DNA from: Planctomyces sp.
Lineage (GTDB): Bacteria > Planctomycetota > Planctomycetia > Planctomycetales > Planctomycetaceae
Length of the DNA: 64,000 nt
Assembly: GCA_016795105.1 (NCBI GenBank)
Contig: JAEUIH010000002.1
Location: 186,001-250,000, forward strand
Reading direction: 5' to 3'
Shown: in pieces, positions 9,251-19,311 of the stretch
Layout of the letters: each line of letters opens with the position of its first letter
Numbering within the stretch: the stretch's first letter is position 1
Program-made: the position numbers and the translations under genes
Notes under the pieces: model-generated
What the model was told of the DNA's origin: nothing
Database searches by the model: none
The model's input: the letters and a program-made list of their open reading frames with translations, nothing else

Positions 9251-12200
9251 ATGCAAAGCTCGATCTGGAAACTGGTTACCGCTGTTGGCATCATTGGCAT
9301 TGGCACGCTTGTCGTGCTGGAGGTTCAGCATCGGCTGCCGCCACAGGGTGTCACAACAAATATTCCCGGCGAAGATGAGGGATTGACTCCCGGCAGCATT
9401 GGCACGCCAGGCGAAGAAACCCCAATGACTCCGGCTGCCGACTCCGAGTTTGATCGACTGTTCGCCGATGCGAGCGATTCGACGGGTGCGCGCGAGGCTG
9501 AAAATTCTGATGGGGGATTCAGCCTTCAGGAGCCTCCTGCGCATGAAGTTGCCGCAGGAAATGGCGGTGCTGGATTTGAAGATTCTGCCACAGGCAACAG
9601 CTCCGTCCTCCCCGGTGGTTCTGCAGAACTCATTGGAACCAGTGTTCCGGTCAATAAAGAGGTCCGAAAGGCATCGCTCAGCGAAGATGAAAATCCATTT
9701 GGAGCCAATCTGGACGTTCCTGCCGACAACTCAAATTCAGAAAACGGTTCGCAGGGACCTCCCATTCAGAATGTAGGCTTTCAGAGTGGTTCGCCATTTC
9801 CCGACGAGTCTACAGCAGCCGATGCTGGGAATCCGGCAGCCGATAGTGCAGGCAATCCTGAAGCTGCCGCGAAGTCCCCGTTCGCTCAGGAAGACCCGGC
9901 ACTCGGATCGCAACCTGGTGGGCAACCCGCCCCATCGGGGAATGGTCTGATATTCTTTGGGGGCGGAGATGAGACTGCGAAGCCGGAAGCTGCAAATCCA
10001 GCAGCGTCAGCGGCAACAGGAGGTGCATCCGCCCGCACAGAACCTGTTTCGGCACAGGCTGGCGATGATGTGCCGGCGTTTGAATTTGGAGGAGAGCCGT
10101 CATCACCATTTCCAGCAGAAACAGACGTTCCTGGAAGCGAAAGCAATCCGGCTGTTAACTCGCCAACTGGCAACCCTCAACCACTCATCCCAGGATTTGA
10201 CGGATCACCGGCACCCTTTGAGCGAGAAGATGCTGAACCCAGCTTTCCACCGGCTGGTATCCCGACGGAACGAGAAGCCTCGCCAGCTGAATCACCAGCT
10301 GCCGGTTCTGAAACTCCATTCTTTCCAGCTGATGAGAGTCCAGCAAACGAAACTCGGCCCAATGAGAATCCGACGGGACGCAGTCAGCCACGTGCGAATG
10401 AGCGAACCATCCCGGAGGCTCTACCTGATCGACGCTTTCCAGCAGAAAACAACAACTTCCCTGACTCGCCATCTCCTTTTGAATTTGAGAATCCACCTGC
10501 CCCAACACCCCGCAGCAGTCAACCGCCACGTGGTAGTCAACCGCCGGCAAATACACCGGAGTCAGGTCAGGGCGAAATCAATGGGCGAGCTCCTGAACCT
10601 GAAATGGAAGCACCAGCGTCGCCAGGTGCCGGAACCTTTGAAGGCGGTGCCCTGCCATTTGTTGATGATTCCAGCACGACAGGTCGACAACCTGAAACAG
10701 ACGTTCCGGATCGGCGGAATCCTCGAACACCGGCAACCAACCCTCCTGCGGGTGATGTGGATTTTCCGGAATTGCCTGGAATTGAAGTTCCGCAGCCCCG
10801 AAATCCGCGTAACCCGGTAGATGACTCTGGCGTTGATCCATTTCCGCCCGGAGATATTCTTCCCGGTACAGGAACACCGGGCGATGGATTTCCTGGTGAC
10901 GCACCTCCTTCGAGTGGATCGCCGCGGCCTGGCAATGGAGAAAGCCCGGGGAGCGCGTCCGGAGTCGTCCCAGGAAGAACTGAATCTGAGATTATGCGAC
11001 CTCACCTGACGGTGCAGAAGAAAGCACCGCAGACGGCCAGCGTTGGAGTTCCACTGGACTACGTCATTGTTGTTAGCAACGAGGGCGAGTCATCAGCGAT
11101 CGACGTGGTGGTTGAAGACGAGCTTTCGAGAGGCGTTGACCTTCAGTCGACGGCCCCGGTCGCTGATTATGACCGGACATCTCGAGTTATGACCTGGAGA
11201 TTCGATGAGCTGGGTCCTCGTGAAAGTCGCGAAATCAAGGTTCGTGTTGTTCCAACGGGTGAAGGCACACTGGACGGTGTTGCGACGGTTCGCTTCAAAG
11301 CTCAGGTCAAAGCCAGCACTGTGATCACTGCTCCGAAGCTGTCGATTCAGTTAACGGGCCCCGAGGAAGTGCGGGCGGGAGATCAGGTCGCGTTCCGTTA
11401 TGTTGTTCGCAACGACGGTACAGGAGACGCGCGTGGAATTATTCTGAGGAGCGTCCTTCCGGAGAATCTTCGTCATCCTGAAGGAAGCGACCTTGAATAT
11501 GAAATCGAAGTTCTGGCAGCAAACGAAGAGCAGGAGATTACGCTCACGGCTGTTGCAGCTGAAAAGGGCGAATGTGTCGCCACAGCTGAAATTGTTTCTC
11601 CAGGTATGCAGCCCGTGACCACGGAAGCACGCCTGAGTATTGTTGGAGAGCTGCTGAAGGTTGAGCGACTTGGGCCAGAGCGGCGTTTTGTCGGCCGGGC
11701 GGCTCAATTCCAGAACATCATCACCAACGTCACGAACTTTGAAGCGACAAACGTCGTAGTTATTGAACGAGTGCCTGATGGCATGAAGTTCATCTCTGCA
11801 AATGAAGCTGCCGAGTATAATCCGGCCGACAGATTGATCACGTGGAGGATCGACAGAGTTAAGCCGAATGAACAGGTGCTGCTCGATGTGGAACTAACTC
11901 CTGAAAAGTCCGGGTCCATGGACTCCATCGTGCAAGTGGTCGAAAGTGCCGGGTTTCGGACTCAGGCTGTAAAGACGGTGGCGGTGGAAGACCTTCATAA
12001 CATTGGGGCTGACATCAGCCATCTTGACGGACCAGTGGCGGTAGGCGAGCGATTTACATTTGCGATCACGATTGACAATCGTGGCACCGCCGTTGCGACA
12101 AATGTTCAGCTTGCCGTGCAACTGCCAAAGCAATTGAAAGTTCTGGCGGCGGGCAGCAAAGAGCAGGGAATCGAAGGTCGTCCGGCGGCTGGCAACATGG

Positions 12201-12376
12201 TGATATTCAAGCCAATCGCGGAAGTTGCACCGAATTCATCGAAAACGTTTCAGTTGATCCTGCAGGGACAGGAACCTGTCCGAAATGGAGTGGTAAAGGC
12301 GGAGCTTACGTATCGTGAAATGACGGAATCGTTGATTGTTTCTGAATCCGTCACAGTATTCTCTGACGCTCCATGA
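9251..12376 (+). CDS. Proline-rich envelope protein with four DUF11 repeats
   Basis: Protein of 1041 residues, predicted anchored by an N-terminal membrane segment (about residues 5-23) with the rest outside the cytoplasm. Residues about 30-575 are low-complexity, rich in Pro, Ser, Asn, Glu and Gly, and contain recurring PF motifs (NPFGAN, SPFPDE, SPFAQE, APFERE, SPFEFE). Residues about 583-1040 hold four DUF11-type immunoglobulin-like repeats of about 110 residues, each with the 'VSNEG/VRNDGTGDA' and 'V.DELP.G' pattern seen in OmcB-like and planctomycete wall proteins. A GTG at 9230 is possible, but the ATG at 9251 has a good ribosome site 6 bp upstream. The next gene follows after 68 bp and may be co-transcribed. 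A structural or adhesive role in the envelope is inferred. Confidence 0.75.
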   Translation: MQSSIWKLVTAVGIIGIGTLVVLEVQHRLPPQGVTTNIPGEDEGLTPGSIGTPGEETPMTPAADSEFDRLFADASDSTGAREAENSDGGFSLQEPPAHEVAAGNGGAGFEDSATGNSSVLPGGSAELIGTSVPVNKEVRKASLSEDENPFGANLDVPADNSNSENGSQGPPIQNVGFQSGSPFPDESTAADAGNPAADSAGNPEAAAKSPFAQEDPALGSQPGGQPAPSGNGLIFFGGGDETAKPEAANPAASAATGGASARTEPVSAQAGDDVPAFEFGGEPSSPFPAETDVPGSESNPAVNSPTGNPQPLIPGFDGSPAPFEREDAEPSFPPAGIPTEREASPAESPAAGSETPFFPADESPANETRPNENPTGRSQPRANERTIPEALPDRRFPAENNNFPDSPSPFEFENPPAPTPRSSQPPRGSQPPANTPESGQGEINGRAPEPEMEAPASPGAGTFEGGALPFVDDSSTTGRQPETDVPDRRNPRTPATNPPAGDVDFPELPGIEVPQPRNPRNPVDDSGVDPFPPGDILPGTGTPGDGFPGDAPPSSGSPRPGNGESPGSASGVVPGRTESEIMRPHLTVQKKAPQTASVGVPLDYVIVVSNEGESSAIDVVVEDELSRGVDLQSTAPVADYDRTSRVMTWRFDELGPRESREIKVRVVPTGEGTLDGVATVRFKAQVKASTVITAPKLSIQLTGPEEVRAGDQVAFRYVVRNDGTGDARGIILRSVLPENLRHPEGSDLEYEIEVLAANEEQEITLTAVAAEKGECVATAEIVSPGMQPVTTEARLSIVGELLKVERLGPERRFVGRAAQFQNIITNVTNFEATNVVVIERVPDGMKFISANEAAEYNPADRLITWRIDRVKPNEQVLLDVELTPEKSGSMDSIVQVVESAGFRTQAVKTVAVEDLHNIGADISHLDGPVAVGERFTFAITIDNRGTAVATNVQLAVQLPKQLKVLAAGSKEQGIEGRPAAGNMVIFKPIAEVAPNSSKTFQLILQGQEPVRNGVVKAELTYREMTESLIVSESVTVFSDAP

Positions 12377-12444
12377 TTGTTAGAATTGCCTCGTCCTGAA
12401 TCTGACGAACTGTGATAGGTTCGTTCCCGTCGGGGAGAGGTGAA

Positions 12445-15243
12445 ATGTGGAATGCACAAGGCACGTCCGGATACTTCGGAAAAACGATGTATGTCTTCCT
12501 TTGCGCTGTAGCCATCGCACTCAGCCATTGTTTTGATGCACGCGTTGACGCCGGACTGAAGTCTGCCGATTCTGAGATTCAGATTCGTGAGATTCGGTCC
12601 GGCTTTTTCAATCGCATTGATGGCAACCGTCAGTTGCGACTGGATTTGAAACTCGTCGTCCAAAACGATGGCGAGCAAACAGTGCAGCCATTGCGTGAAC
12701 AGTTTCGTCTTGAGTTTGATGGTGAATCGCTACCGGTACTCACGACGTCTTCATTGCGAGCTGTGCCGCCGGGAAAAGAGCAGGCGATTGAGCTGAGCTT
12801 TTCGGGAATCAACATTGATCGTGAGCAGTTGGGCGAGCCCTCTCTGATTTTGATCTGGTCCGGACCACATGCGGAACAACGGGTTGAACTGAATCAGAAG
12901 ATTCGAGAAACGTCGCCAGTTGTCATGCGTCGTCTTGGCCCCGATGGATCACTTGGATTGCTGCAGCTGGGGCGAGATTTCGACGTTCCGGCCGTGTGGA
13001 TACTGCGAGAACATATCCGGGAGCTTCACAAGGATGGATGCCGACGTCTGGTTTTGATCCCGGATCACGCCGATCGCCAAATGCAGACCGATGAACCTGT
13101 GGCGTGGCTCGAACGGCTGTTGACGGTTCAGGGAGCTTCCGCCCCGGATGCCATGCCATCAAATCAGACGGAAATTTCCGGAGGCGAAGCGTTTCTCGAT
13201 ATTCGATTGTGCTTTCATCGTCCTCATCGCGAATCGGTCGGTGGACCAGCATCTCAGGTCCCTCTCAGGCTTCGCTACCATGCGAGGACCGATGAAGCAG
13301 TGGTTGCAGCCCTGACCCCCGTCTATCAGTTTGTTGGGTCCGAGGTGATTCTCAGCGACTTGTTCGAATCTGATCGCGGTGTCTGTGAGGCAGCAGCGAC
13401 TGCGATCGATCGGCTCAATAGTTTGCAGCAGGAAGAGCTTTTTGAAAAGTTGCTGACGGCTTCAAACGGGAATCTGGATGTCGTCATTCCTCAACTACAT
13501 CGGATCACGAGTCCCAGGGCAATTTCAGTTCTCGGGCAAATGGCACTTGCCGGCGATGAACACATCTCTGCAGCCGCGATTCAGTGTCTCACACTCAGCA
13601 TGCAGACCGAAGCAGAACACAAATTGACTGAGCTCTGGAATTTCAGCGATGCATCGTTGCAGGAGCAGCTTCAGGACCGAATTGTAGCTTCTGCAATTGA
13701 AGCTGACGACCACAGATGGGGTGAGTTTGTTTTGAAGTATGCAGAGAAGCAACTGGAGGCGGCAGCACGTGGCAACATTCAGTTTGCAGTTGGGTTCATC
13801 GAAGCACAAAACGGCGACGTCGAAGCTGGAAGAGCAGCAGCTGCTGATATTCGTGGCGACGCAGCCGCTGAGTTACCTGCACCGGCCGAGCCACCTGCTG
13901 ATCCGGATGAACCGATTCCGTTCAAAGTGGTCAGCAATGAAGAACTTGGGCGATTGCGACTCGCTCTCGCTTATCTCAGGTCTCATGAGAATGAGCGGTC
14001 GCTTGAGATCCTCAGGCGGCATCTGCTGGCGATTTCAATTCCACAGCTGCAGGACATCGTCGCTGAAAGCATATGGACATGGCAGCGGGAGTCGGATGGT
14101 GAGTTGATTCGCACATTTCTTCGAAGCCGTCTGTCGAGCCAACAGATTACAGACACAATCAGAAACGCTGTTTTGATTTTTCCGGATACGGAATGGGCGC
14201 CATACCTGCTTCAGGATTTTCGGAACGAAGACACGAATCCTCGCTCGCGACAGCGTTCACTGCAGTCTGCGCTGCGATGTGCAAATCCAGAAATTCTGCA
14301 GCCGCTCATCGATGAATTTGAGGTTCTCGACAATCAGTCTCAACTGGTCATTCTGGAACATGTGGCTGCGGTGGATTATCCAGGCTGGCATGATCTTGCG
14401 GAAAAGAGTTTCTATGGAAGCAGTTCTCTATTCAATCAGGTGATGGATGTGCTGCATACAGACGGATCGGAGCGTGCGATATTGATTCTGTGTCGACGAC
14501 TGGACAAGTTGATCGAGCCTGCTCCGGGTACAAATGACGTTCGACCGGAAGATCGAGTGTTTGCTGAGCGGCTGATTTCGAGGGTTTCTCTGTTTGCTCA
14601 TCCGGAAGCACGAAGAATTCTGAATCGCTGTTCCCGTTGTCCGGATGCACTCATCCGTGGGCGAACTCAGGGTGCACTCAGTGCTGCGGCCCGTCGTTCA
14701 CCATCTGAAGACAGCTTCAAAGCAGCCATTGAATTGCTGGATTCCGGAGCCACGGATGAGGCATTGTCGATGGTGAATTCTGCGATCCGTAACGATGAAC
14801 TTCGGCCCGGCCTGTATTTGCTCCGGGGTCAGATTCTGCTGAAGAACGGACAGCCTGCTGAAGCAGAAGCCGACATTCGTCGAGCTGACCAGCTCAATCC
14901 GGAGTGTGCTGAAATCTGGTCTGGTATGGCGATGTTGTTTGTATTGCGCGGGGAGATTCAGAGAGGAATAAAACTTGCGGACGCTGCGGCAGACCTCGAC
15001 CCCACCGACACCATGAACCTTGTGAATGCCTCATCCGTATTCGCTCAGGCGATGACCTCCGATGTATCTGCAAATGCTCAGACACAAAGAGTTTATGCGG
15101 ATCGCGGTTTGTCTCTTCTGAATCAGGCAGTCGACCATGGTTTTTCAAATGGCAGGCGTTTGAGGCAGGGACCCGAGTTCTCCGCATTCAGAACTCAACC
15201 TGGCTGGCAAGAGCTGATCGATCGACTTCCCTCCGGAAAGTGA
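12445..15243 (+). CDS. Exported HEAT/TPR-type repeat protein of unknown function
   Basis: Protein of 932 residues that I do not recognise as a named family. It begins with a hydrophobic segment (about residues 15-28, YVFLCAVAIALSHC) that looks like a signal or anchor. A beta-rich region follows (about 40-290; 'VVQNDGEQTV' resembles an Ig-like fold). A long helical region with HEAT-like pairs runs from about 300 to 750 and is interrupted by an Ala/Pro/Glu-rich linker near 470-500. The C-terminus carries TPR-like repeats (about 770-925), ending in an 'AVDHGF..GRRL..GPEF' pattern that also occurs at the end of planctomycete kinase-TPR proteins. The ATG at 12445 has GGGGAGAGG just upstream. It is probably an operon partner of the DUF11 protein; a role in protein-protein interaction outside the cytoplasm is inferred. 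Confidence 0.65.
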   Translation: MWNAQGTSGYFGKTMYVFLCAVAIALSHCFDARVDAGLKSADSEIQIREIRSGFFNRIDGNRQLRLDLKLVVQNDGEQTVQPLREQFRLEFDGESLPVLTTSSLRAVPPGKEQAIELSFSGINIDREQLGEPSLILIWSGPHAEQRVELNQKIRETSPVVMRRLGPDGSLGLLQLGRDFDVPAVWILREHIRELHKDGCRRLVLIPDHADRQMQTDEPVAWLERLLTVQGASAPDAMPSNQTEISGGEAFLDIRLCFHRPHRESVGGPASQVPLRLRYHARTDEAVVAALTPVYQFVGSEVILSDLFESDRGVCEAAATAIDRLNSLQQEELFEKLLTASNGNLDVVIPQLHRITSPRAISVLGQMALAGDEHISAAAIQCLTLSMQTEAEHKLTELWNFSDASLQEQLQDRIVASAIEADDHRWGEFVLKYAEKQLEAAARGNIQFAVGFIEAQNGDVEAGRAAAADIRGDAAAELPAPAEPPADPDEPIPFKVVSNEELGRLRLALAYLRSHENERSLEILRRHLLAISIPQLQDIVAESIWTWQRESDGELIRTFLRSRLSSQQITDTIRNAVLIFPDTEWAPYLLQDFRNEDTNPRSRQRSLQSALRCANPEILQPLIDEFEVLDNQSQLVILEHVAAVDYPGWHDLAEKSFYGSSSLFNQVMDVLHTDGSERAILILCRRLDKLIEPAPGTNDVRPEDRVFAERLISRVSLFAHPEARRILNRCSRCPDALIRGRTQGALSAAARRSPSEDSFKAAIELLDSGATDEALSMVNSAIRNDELRPGLYLLRGQILLKNGQPAEAEADIRRADQLNPECAEIWSGMAMLFVLRGEIQRGIKLADAAADLDPTDTMNLVNASSVFAQAMTSDVSANAQTQRVYADRGLSLLNQAVDHGFSNGRRLRQGPEFSAFRTQPGWQELIDRLPSGK

Positions 15244-15277
15244 CCAATTCACACCTTCTCAAAGTGACCAATTCACA
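15238..15277. repeat. 16-bp direct repeat spanning a stop codon
   Basis: AAGTGACCAATTCACA occurs at 15238-15253 and again at 15262-15277, a 24-bp spacing. The first copy contains the TGA of the preceding gene. The core TGACCAATTCA is nearly palindromic. It lies about 190 bp upstream of the histidine kinase start, so it could be an operator pair or a small duplication. Confidence 0.6.
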
Positions 15278-15459
15278 ATGCGCTCCCGTCCGATTTATGG
15301 AATCGGTGACGTGATGAGGCTCCTGCCGGGAATCGAATCTATCTGCAGGCTTTCGGAGTGGCCCTCAGATCTGCTATTGTGACGATTGGGGCCAACTCCT
15401 TAGTTGAGGGATGGAGTCTCCTGTATGGGGTTCACTCTTCAGTCTCACGGATATTCTCC

Positions 15460-17226
15460 ATGTCATTGTCAGATCCCGTCAGTCAGTCGCTGAGAAAATA
15501 CCTCCCAAGGGCCATTGAAAGGTTGCTCAGCGTTCGACCGCGAAATTTGAGAGCCGTCGTTATGGAGGTGCTGTCAGAACTTGGAGGACGGACGAAACTC
15601 AGGCATGTCCATTTGTACTCAGTCCGCCAGATGCCGAGTATGACACGCAGTATATCGCTCGCTGTATCGTGGCAATCGGATGGTCCTGAATTTCGAAGTA
15701 ACGCCCTGCAGAAGATTTCGATTTCACTGTTGTCTAATCAGGTTGTCGAGCTGCTGGACCGCGGCAAGCCGGCCTTTGCGATTCGTCGTGACGACGATTC
15801 GAGCTGCAGTCGTGTGGTGAGTGCATTGTTAGTCGAGATTGACGCCCGCGGGTACCTGATGTGCCCAATTGAAGTGGGCGGCCGCCTTGCAGGTATCATT
15901 GCGTTTGCAACGTCTGACAACTTGGTTCCACTTGAGGGATCAGCATGTCAGGAGATTCAGACAATCGGAAAGCTGATCCTGACAGGAATCATTTATGCGC
16001 GTCGCGATGCACGAAGACTTCGAGATCAGAATCAGTGGAAGAAAATTGCAGATGCCGCGTGCGACTTCGCGATTTCACTCGACCAGTCGAAGGAAATCCG
16101 GGACGTCATGCGATTCGGAGCCAGCGAAGTTCCCGAAGTCCAGGGACTGCGACTGACAGACTTCGTCTCAAGGCCCTTCAAATCTGATGTGATTGCGATC
16201 GTGGATAAGTCTGTAAAAGATGGGTCTTCTGCAACCTGTGAGTTTCGCGGAACAGGTATTAAGGGTGGTGAATGCTGGTACCACGGACGCATCGAGCCTC
16301 ATTCGCGGGATTCCACAACACAGGCGACCATCTACCTCTCGAACAATGACGCTCTCCGAGCCCGCGAAGATGAAATTCGCACAATGAATGAACGGCTGAA
16401 TCGAGCAGCTCGACTCAGCCTGCTCGGACAGCTCAGCACTGAATTTGCTCATCAGCTGAATCAACCGCTTCAGGCGATGATGGCGTACTGCGATACGCTC
16501 ATTCGTCGTGAAGAAACCGGAACCGGCGATCGTGAACGCAATCTGAAAACGCTCAATAATGTGATGGAACTCGTCGATCATGCAGCGCAGATTATCGTCA
16601 GCATCAGAGACTTCGTTCGGTTTCGATCTCTGACCCTTGAAGTTGATGACCTCCGCTCAATCATCGATCGCGCAATTATGATGACCAGTCACACTGCGGC
16701 TATGGAGGGTGCCGAACTGGTACGGATCCCGATTGCCCCGGAACTCCTTATCGACGACACGCTGGATGTACTTGTCGATTCAGTACAGACAACTCACGTA
16801 TTGATCAATCTGATTGTGAATGCGATCGAAGCAGGAAGCGCGGCTCGAACAGAATCACTCAAAATCGAAGTTGCAGTGCGAGCAGCCCCGCAGGCGGGGA
16901 AAATCCTGGTTACGGTACGTGACAATGGTCCCGGTCTGCCGAGTGACCCTGAAAAGGTCTTTGAACAGTTCCACTCCACGAAAGAAGAAGGGTTGGGGAT
17001 TGGGTTGACGATCAGTCGGAACGTCATCGAAGCACAGGGGGGGCTGCTGACCGCGGCAAATCTCCCGACAGGCGGATGTGTCTTCACAATCCTTTTGAAA
17101 CGTGCCTCCGGAAACGAGGCGGATGAATACGACCTTATGGACGGTCGGGATCTGGCCAAAAGTCCGCACCGAACAAAAGAACCGCATGAGTCCGCGGAAT
17201 CCGGACTCTTTGGCGAGGGGATCTGA
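15460..17226 (+). CDS. FixL-like sensor histidine kinase (GAF-PAS-HisKA-HATPase)
   Basis: Soluble sensor kinase of 588 residues with no clear membrane segment. A GAF-like region (about 20-180) and a PAS-like region (about 190-295) precede the kinase core. The phospho-acceptor is His331 in TEFAHQLNQPLQAM, the 'H-x-LNQPL' box shared with FixL/DctB/TtrS-type kinases. The ATPase domain has an N box (NLIVNAIEAG), DNGPGLP (G1) and GLGIGLTISR (G2). The start at 15460 is chosen because homology begins near there; an in-frame GTG at 15358 would add 34 residues. No response regulator is adjacent, so it is an orphan; the NtrC-type regulator at 30374 is a possible but unproven partner. No haem-ligand motif was identified, so oxygen sensing should not be assumed. 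Confidence 0.85.
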   Translation: MSLSDPVSQSLRKYLPRAIERLLSVRPRNLRAVVMEVLSELGGRTKLRHVHLYSVRQMPSMTRSISLAVSWQSDGPEFRSNALQKISISLLSNQVVELLDRGKPAFAIRRDDDSSCSRVVSALLVEIDARGYLMCPIEVGGRLAGIIAFATSDNLVPLEGSACQEIQTIGKLILTGIIYARRDARRLRDQNQWKKIADAACDFAISLDQSKEIRDVMRFGASEVPEVQGLRLTDFVSRPFKSDVIAIVDKSVKDGSSATCEFRGTGIKGGECWYHGRIEPHSRDSTTQATIYLSNNDALRAREDEIRTMNERLNRAARLSLLGQLSTEFAHQLNQPLQAMMAYCDTLIRREETGTGDRERNLKTLNNVMELVDHAAQIIVSIRDFVRFRSLTLEVDDLRSIIDRAIMMTSHTAAMEGAELVRIPIAPELLIDDTLDVLVDSVQTTHVLINLIVNAIEAGSAARTESLKIEVAVRAAPQAGKILVTVRDNGPGLPSDPEKVFEQFHSTKEEGLGIGLTISRNVIEAQGGLLTAANLPTGGCVFTILLKRASGNEADEYDLMDGRDLAKSPHRTKEPHESAESGLFGEGI

Positions 17227-17397
17227 TCGGCAGCCTGAAGCCACACTCAGCAGATTCTCAGTGTCTGGAGCGAGACTTCAAAACATGGGACCCGCCGAAA
17301 TTCGCTGTTCGACGATTCTCAGAGTCTGGTGAGACCGTCCGGGGATGCTATCCTTCGCATCCTTGTGATCATTTGCTGGGACTGGAAGTATTCTCCG

Positions 17398-18312
17398 ATG
17401 ACGAATCTGGCCGTACAACTCAACAGGCTGCATCTGCAAAACCCGATTTTGGTTGCGTCCGGGACTTTCGGCTACGCAAAGGAAATGACAGCCTTTGTGA
17501 ATTTCCCGGCAATCGGGGGAATCATTCCCAAGACGGTGACTCCTCAGCCGCGACCGGGGAATCCCACTCCGCGAACCGTCGAAACGGCCAGTGGAATGTT
17601 GAATTCGATCGGTCTGGACAATGATGGCTTTGATCTGTTTCTCACCGATAAGCTTCCTTACCTCCTCAGCCTCGGAACATCGGTGATTGTCAACATCGCT
17701 GCGAAGTCGACAGAAGAGTTTCGGCTTATGGCCGAGCGCCTGAATGACTTCCCCGGAATTGCGGCCGTCGAACTGAACATTTCCTGCCCAAATGTGTCTG
17801 GAGGAGTGGATTTTGGAACGAACCCGGAGCAGGCGGCTCAGGTTGTTCGAACTGTTCGGGAATCCTGTGGCATTCCTGTGATCGCAAAGCTGACACCGAA
17901 TGTCACCAGTGTTGTTCCGGTCGCTCAGGCGGTCGCCGATGCAGGTTGTGACGCCGTCTCCCTGGTGAATACGTTTCAGGGCATGGCTGTGAACTGGAAA
18001 AAACAGCGGCCGGTATTGGGCAACATACTGGGAGGACTCAGCGGCCCGGCAATCAAACCGCTGGCACTGCGAATCGTGTATCAGGTGGCGCAGGCTGTCG
18101 ATGTACCGATCATCGGGATCGGCGGGATTCAGTCGATCGATGATGTGATGGAGTTTCTGGTGACAGGGGCGTCCGCCGTGCAGGTCGGCACTGCAAACTT
18201 CTATAATCCAGGGGTCTCCTGTGAACTTGTGAAACAGCTTCCCGCTGCTCTTGCTCAACTTAACGCATCAAGTGTTGCCGAAGTTGTTCGGACTCTGAAG
18301 ATTCAGAAATAG
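17398..18312 (+). CDS. pyrD: Dihydroorotate dehydrogenase, class 1B catalytic subunit
   Basis: Fourth step of pyrimidine synthesis, dihydroorotate to orotate with FMN, in the cytoplasm. The protein has 304 residues, usual for class 1B. The N-terminal [20 protein letters not shown] is followed by the FMN/substrate region [12 protein letters not shown]. The catalytic Cys is in [10 protein letters not shown]; a Cys (not Ser) at this place marks class 1. The C-terminal phosphate site is [10 protein letters not shown] and [12 protein letters not shown]. Class 1B enzymes normally work with the PyrK iron-sulfur/FAD subunit, which is not encoded next to this gene. The start is the ATG at 17398; the longer in-frame reading from 17329 has no homology. 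trpS follows after 12 bp, probably in one transcript. Confidence 0.93.
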   Translation: MTNLAVQLNRLHLQNPILVASGTFGYAKEMTAFVNFPAIGGIIPKTVTPQPRPGNPTPRTVETASGMLNSIGLDNDGFDLFLTDKLPYLLSLGTSVIVNIAAKSTEEFRLMAERLNDFPGIAAVELNISCPNVSGGVDFGTNPEQAAQVVRTVRESCGIPVIAKLTPNVTSVVPVAQAVADAGCDAVSLVNTFQGMAVNWKKQRPVLGNILGGLSGPAIKPLALRIVYQVAQAVDVPIIGIGGIQSIDDVMEFLVTGASAVQVGTANFYNPGVSCELVKQLPAALAQLNASSVAEVVRTLKIQK

Positions 18313-18324
18313 GTACATCAGATC

Positions 18325-19311
18325 ATGAAAGTGCTTTCGGGAATTCAACCCACTGGACGATTTCACTGGGGAAACTACTTCGGTGCGATTCGCCAGTACA
18401 TCGCGCTGCAGGGCAATGAACAATCTTACTATTTCATTGCCGATCTTCACGCGCTCACGACGGTTCGTAACCCTGCTGAACTGGCTGGATACGTCCGTGA
18501 CGCAGCGATGGACCTTGTGGCACTGGGGCTTGATCCGGCGAAAGCCACTCTTTTCCGACAGTCGGACGTCCCGGAGGTCACTGAACTCACATGGTTGCTG
18601 ATGACAATCACTCAGATGCACCTGCTTGAAAAGTGCCATGCGTTTAAGGACAAAAAGGCGAAGGGTGTGGCAGCGGATGCGGGACTTTTCACATATCCGG
18701 TCCTGATGGCAGCGGACATCCTCATCTACGACAGCGACAAAGTCCCGGTCGGAGCTGACCAGATTCAGCACATCGAAGTGACTCGGGATATTGCTCAGCG
18801 TTTCAATTCTCTGTATGGCGAAACGCTCCACCTGCCCGAAGCCTATGTCCTTGACGCCTCGGCAAAAGTCCCGGGGCTGGACGGCGAGAAGATGTCGAAA
18901 AGTTATGGCAACACCATACCGATTTTCGACAGTCCAAAGAAGCTGCGTAAGCTGATCATGTCGATCAAGACGGACTCAACTCCAGTCGAATCTCCTAAAG
19001 ATCCGGAAACCTGCTCAGTGTATGAACTCTATAAGCTCCTTGCGACGCCGGAACAACAGGCGGTGCTGGCGGATCGGTATCGAGCCGGCGGCATGGGGTA
19101 TGGAGAGGCTAAGCAGGCTCTTTACGATGCTGCCATGGAGCACTTCGGAGCCGCATTCGAACGTCGTCAGCAGCTGGAGGCAAACCCGTCAATCGTTGAA
19201 GACATTCTGCAGCAGGGCGCTCAGACGGCTCGGCGAAAGGCCGTCGAAGTTGTTGAACGAGTTCGCGCAGCCTGCGGATTGTCCTCCAGCCCGGTACCGT
19301 TTGCTCGCTGA
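18325..19311 (+). CDS. trpS: Tryptophanyl-tRNA synthetase
   Basis: Class I aminoacyl-tRNA synthetase charging tRNA-Trp, 328 residues, the normal bacterial length. The HIGH-type signature appears as [10 protein letters not shown] near the N-terminus, and the KMSKS loop as [11 protein letters not shown] at about residue 190. The protein starts with the conserved [10 protein letters not shown]. It follows pyrD by 12 bp. Its last 91 bp overlap the 3' end of the convergent site-2 protease gene on the other strand; both reading frames appear intact there. Confidence 0.96.
   Translation: MKVLSGIQPTGRFHWGNYFGAIRQYIALQGNEQSYYFIADLHALTTVRNPAELAGYVRDAAMDLVALGLDPAKATLFRQSDVPEVTELTWLLMTITQMHLLEKCHAFKDKKAKGVAADAGLFTYPVLMAADILIYDSDKVPVGADQIQHIEVTRDIAQRFNSLYGETLHLPEAYVLDASAKVPGLDGEKMSKSYGNTIPIFDSPKKLRKLIMSIKTDSTPVESPKDPETCSVYELYKLLATPEQQAVLADRYRAGGMGYGEAKQALYDAAMEHFGAAFERRQQLEANPSIVEDILQQGAQTARRKAVEVVERVRAACGLSSSPVPFAR

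Noticed and set aside
9957-10820. Long frame-shifted reading frame (287 codons) in the DUF11 gene
   Set aside because: It lies inside the low-complexity region of the real gene; its His/Arg/Gln-rich product is typical of a shadow frame.
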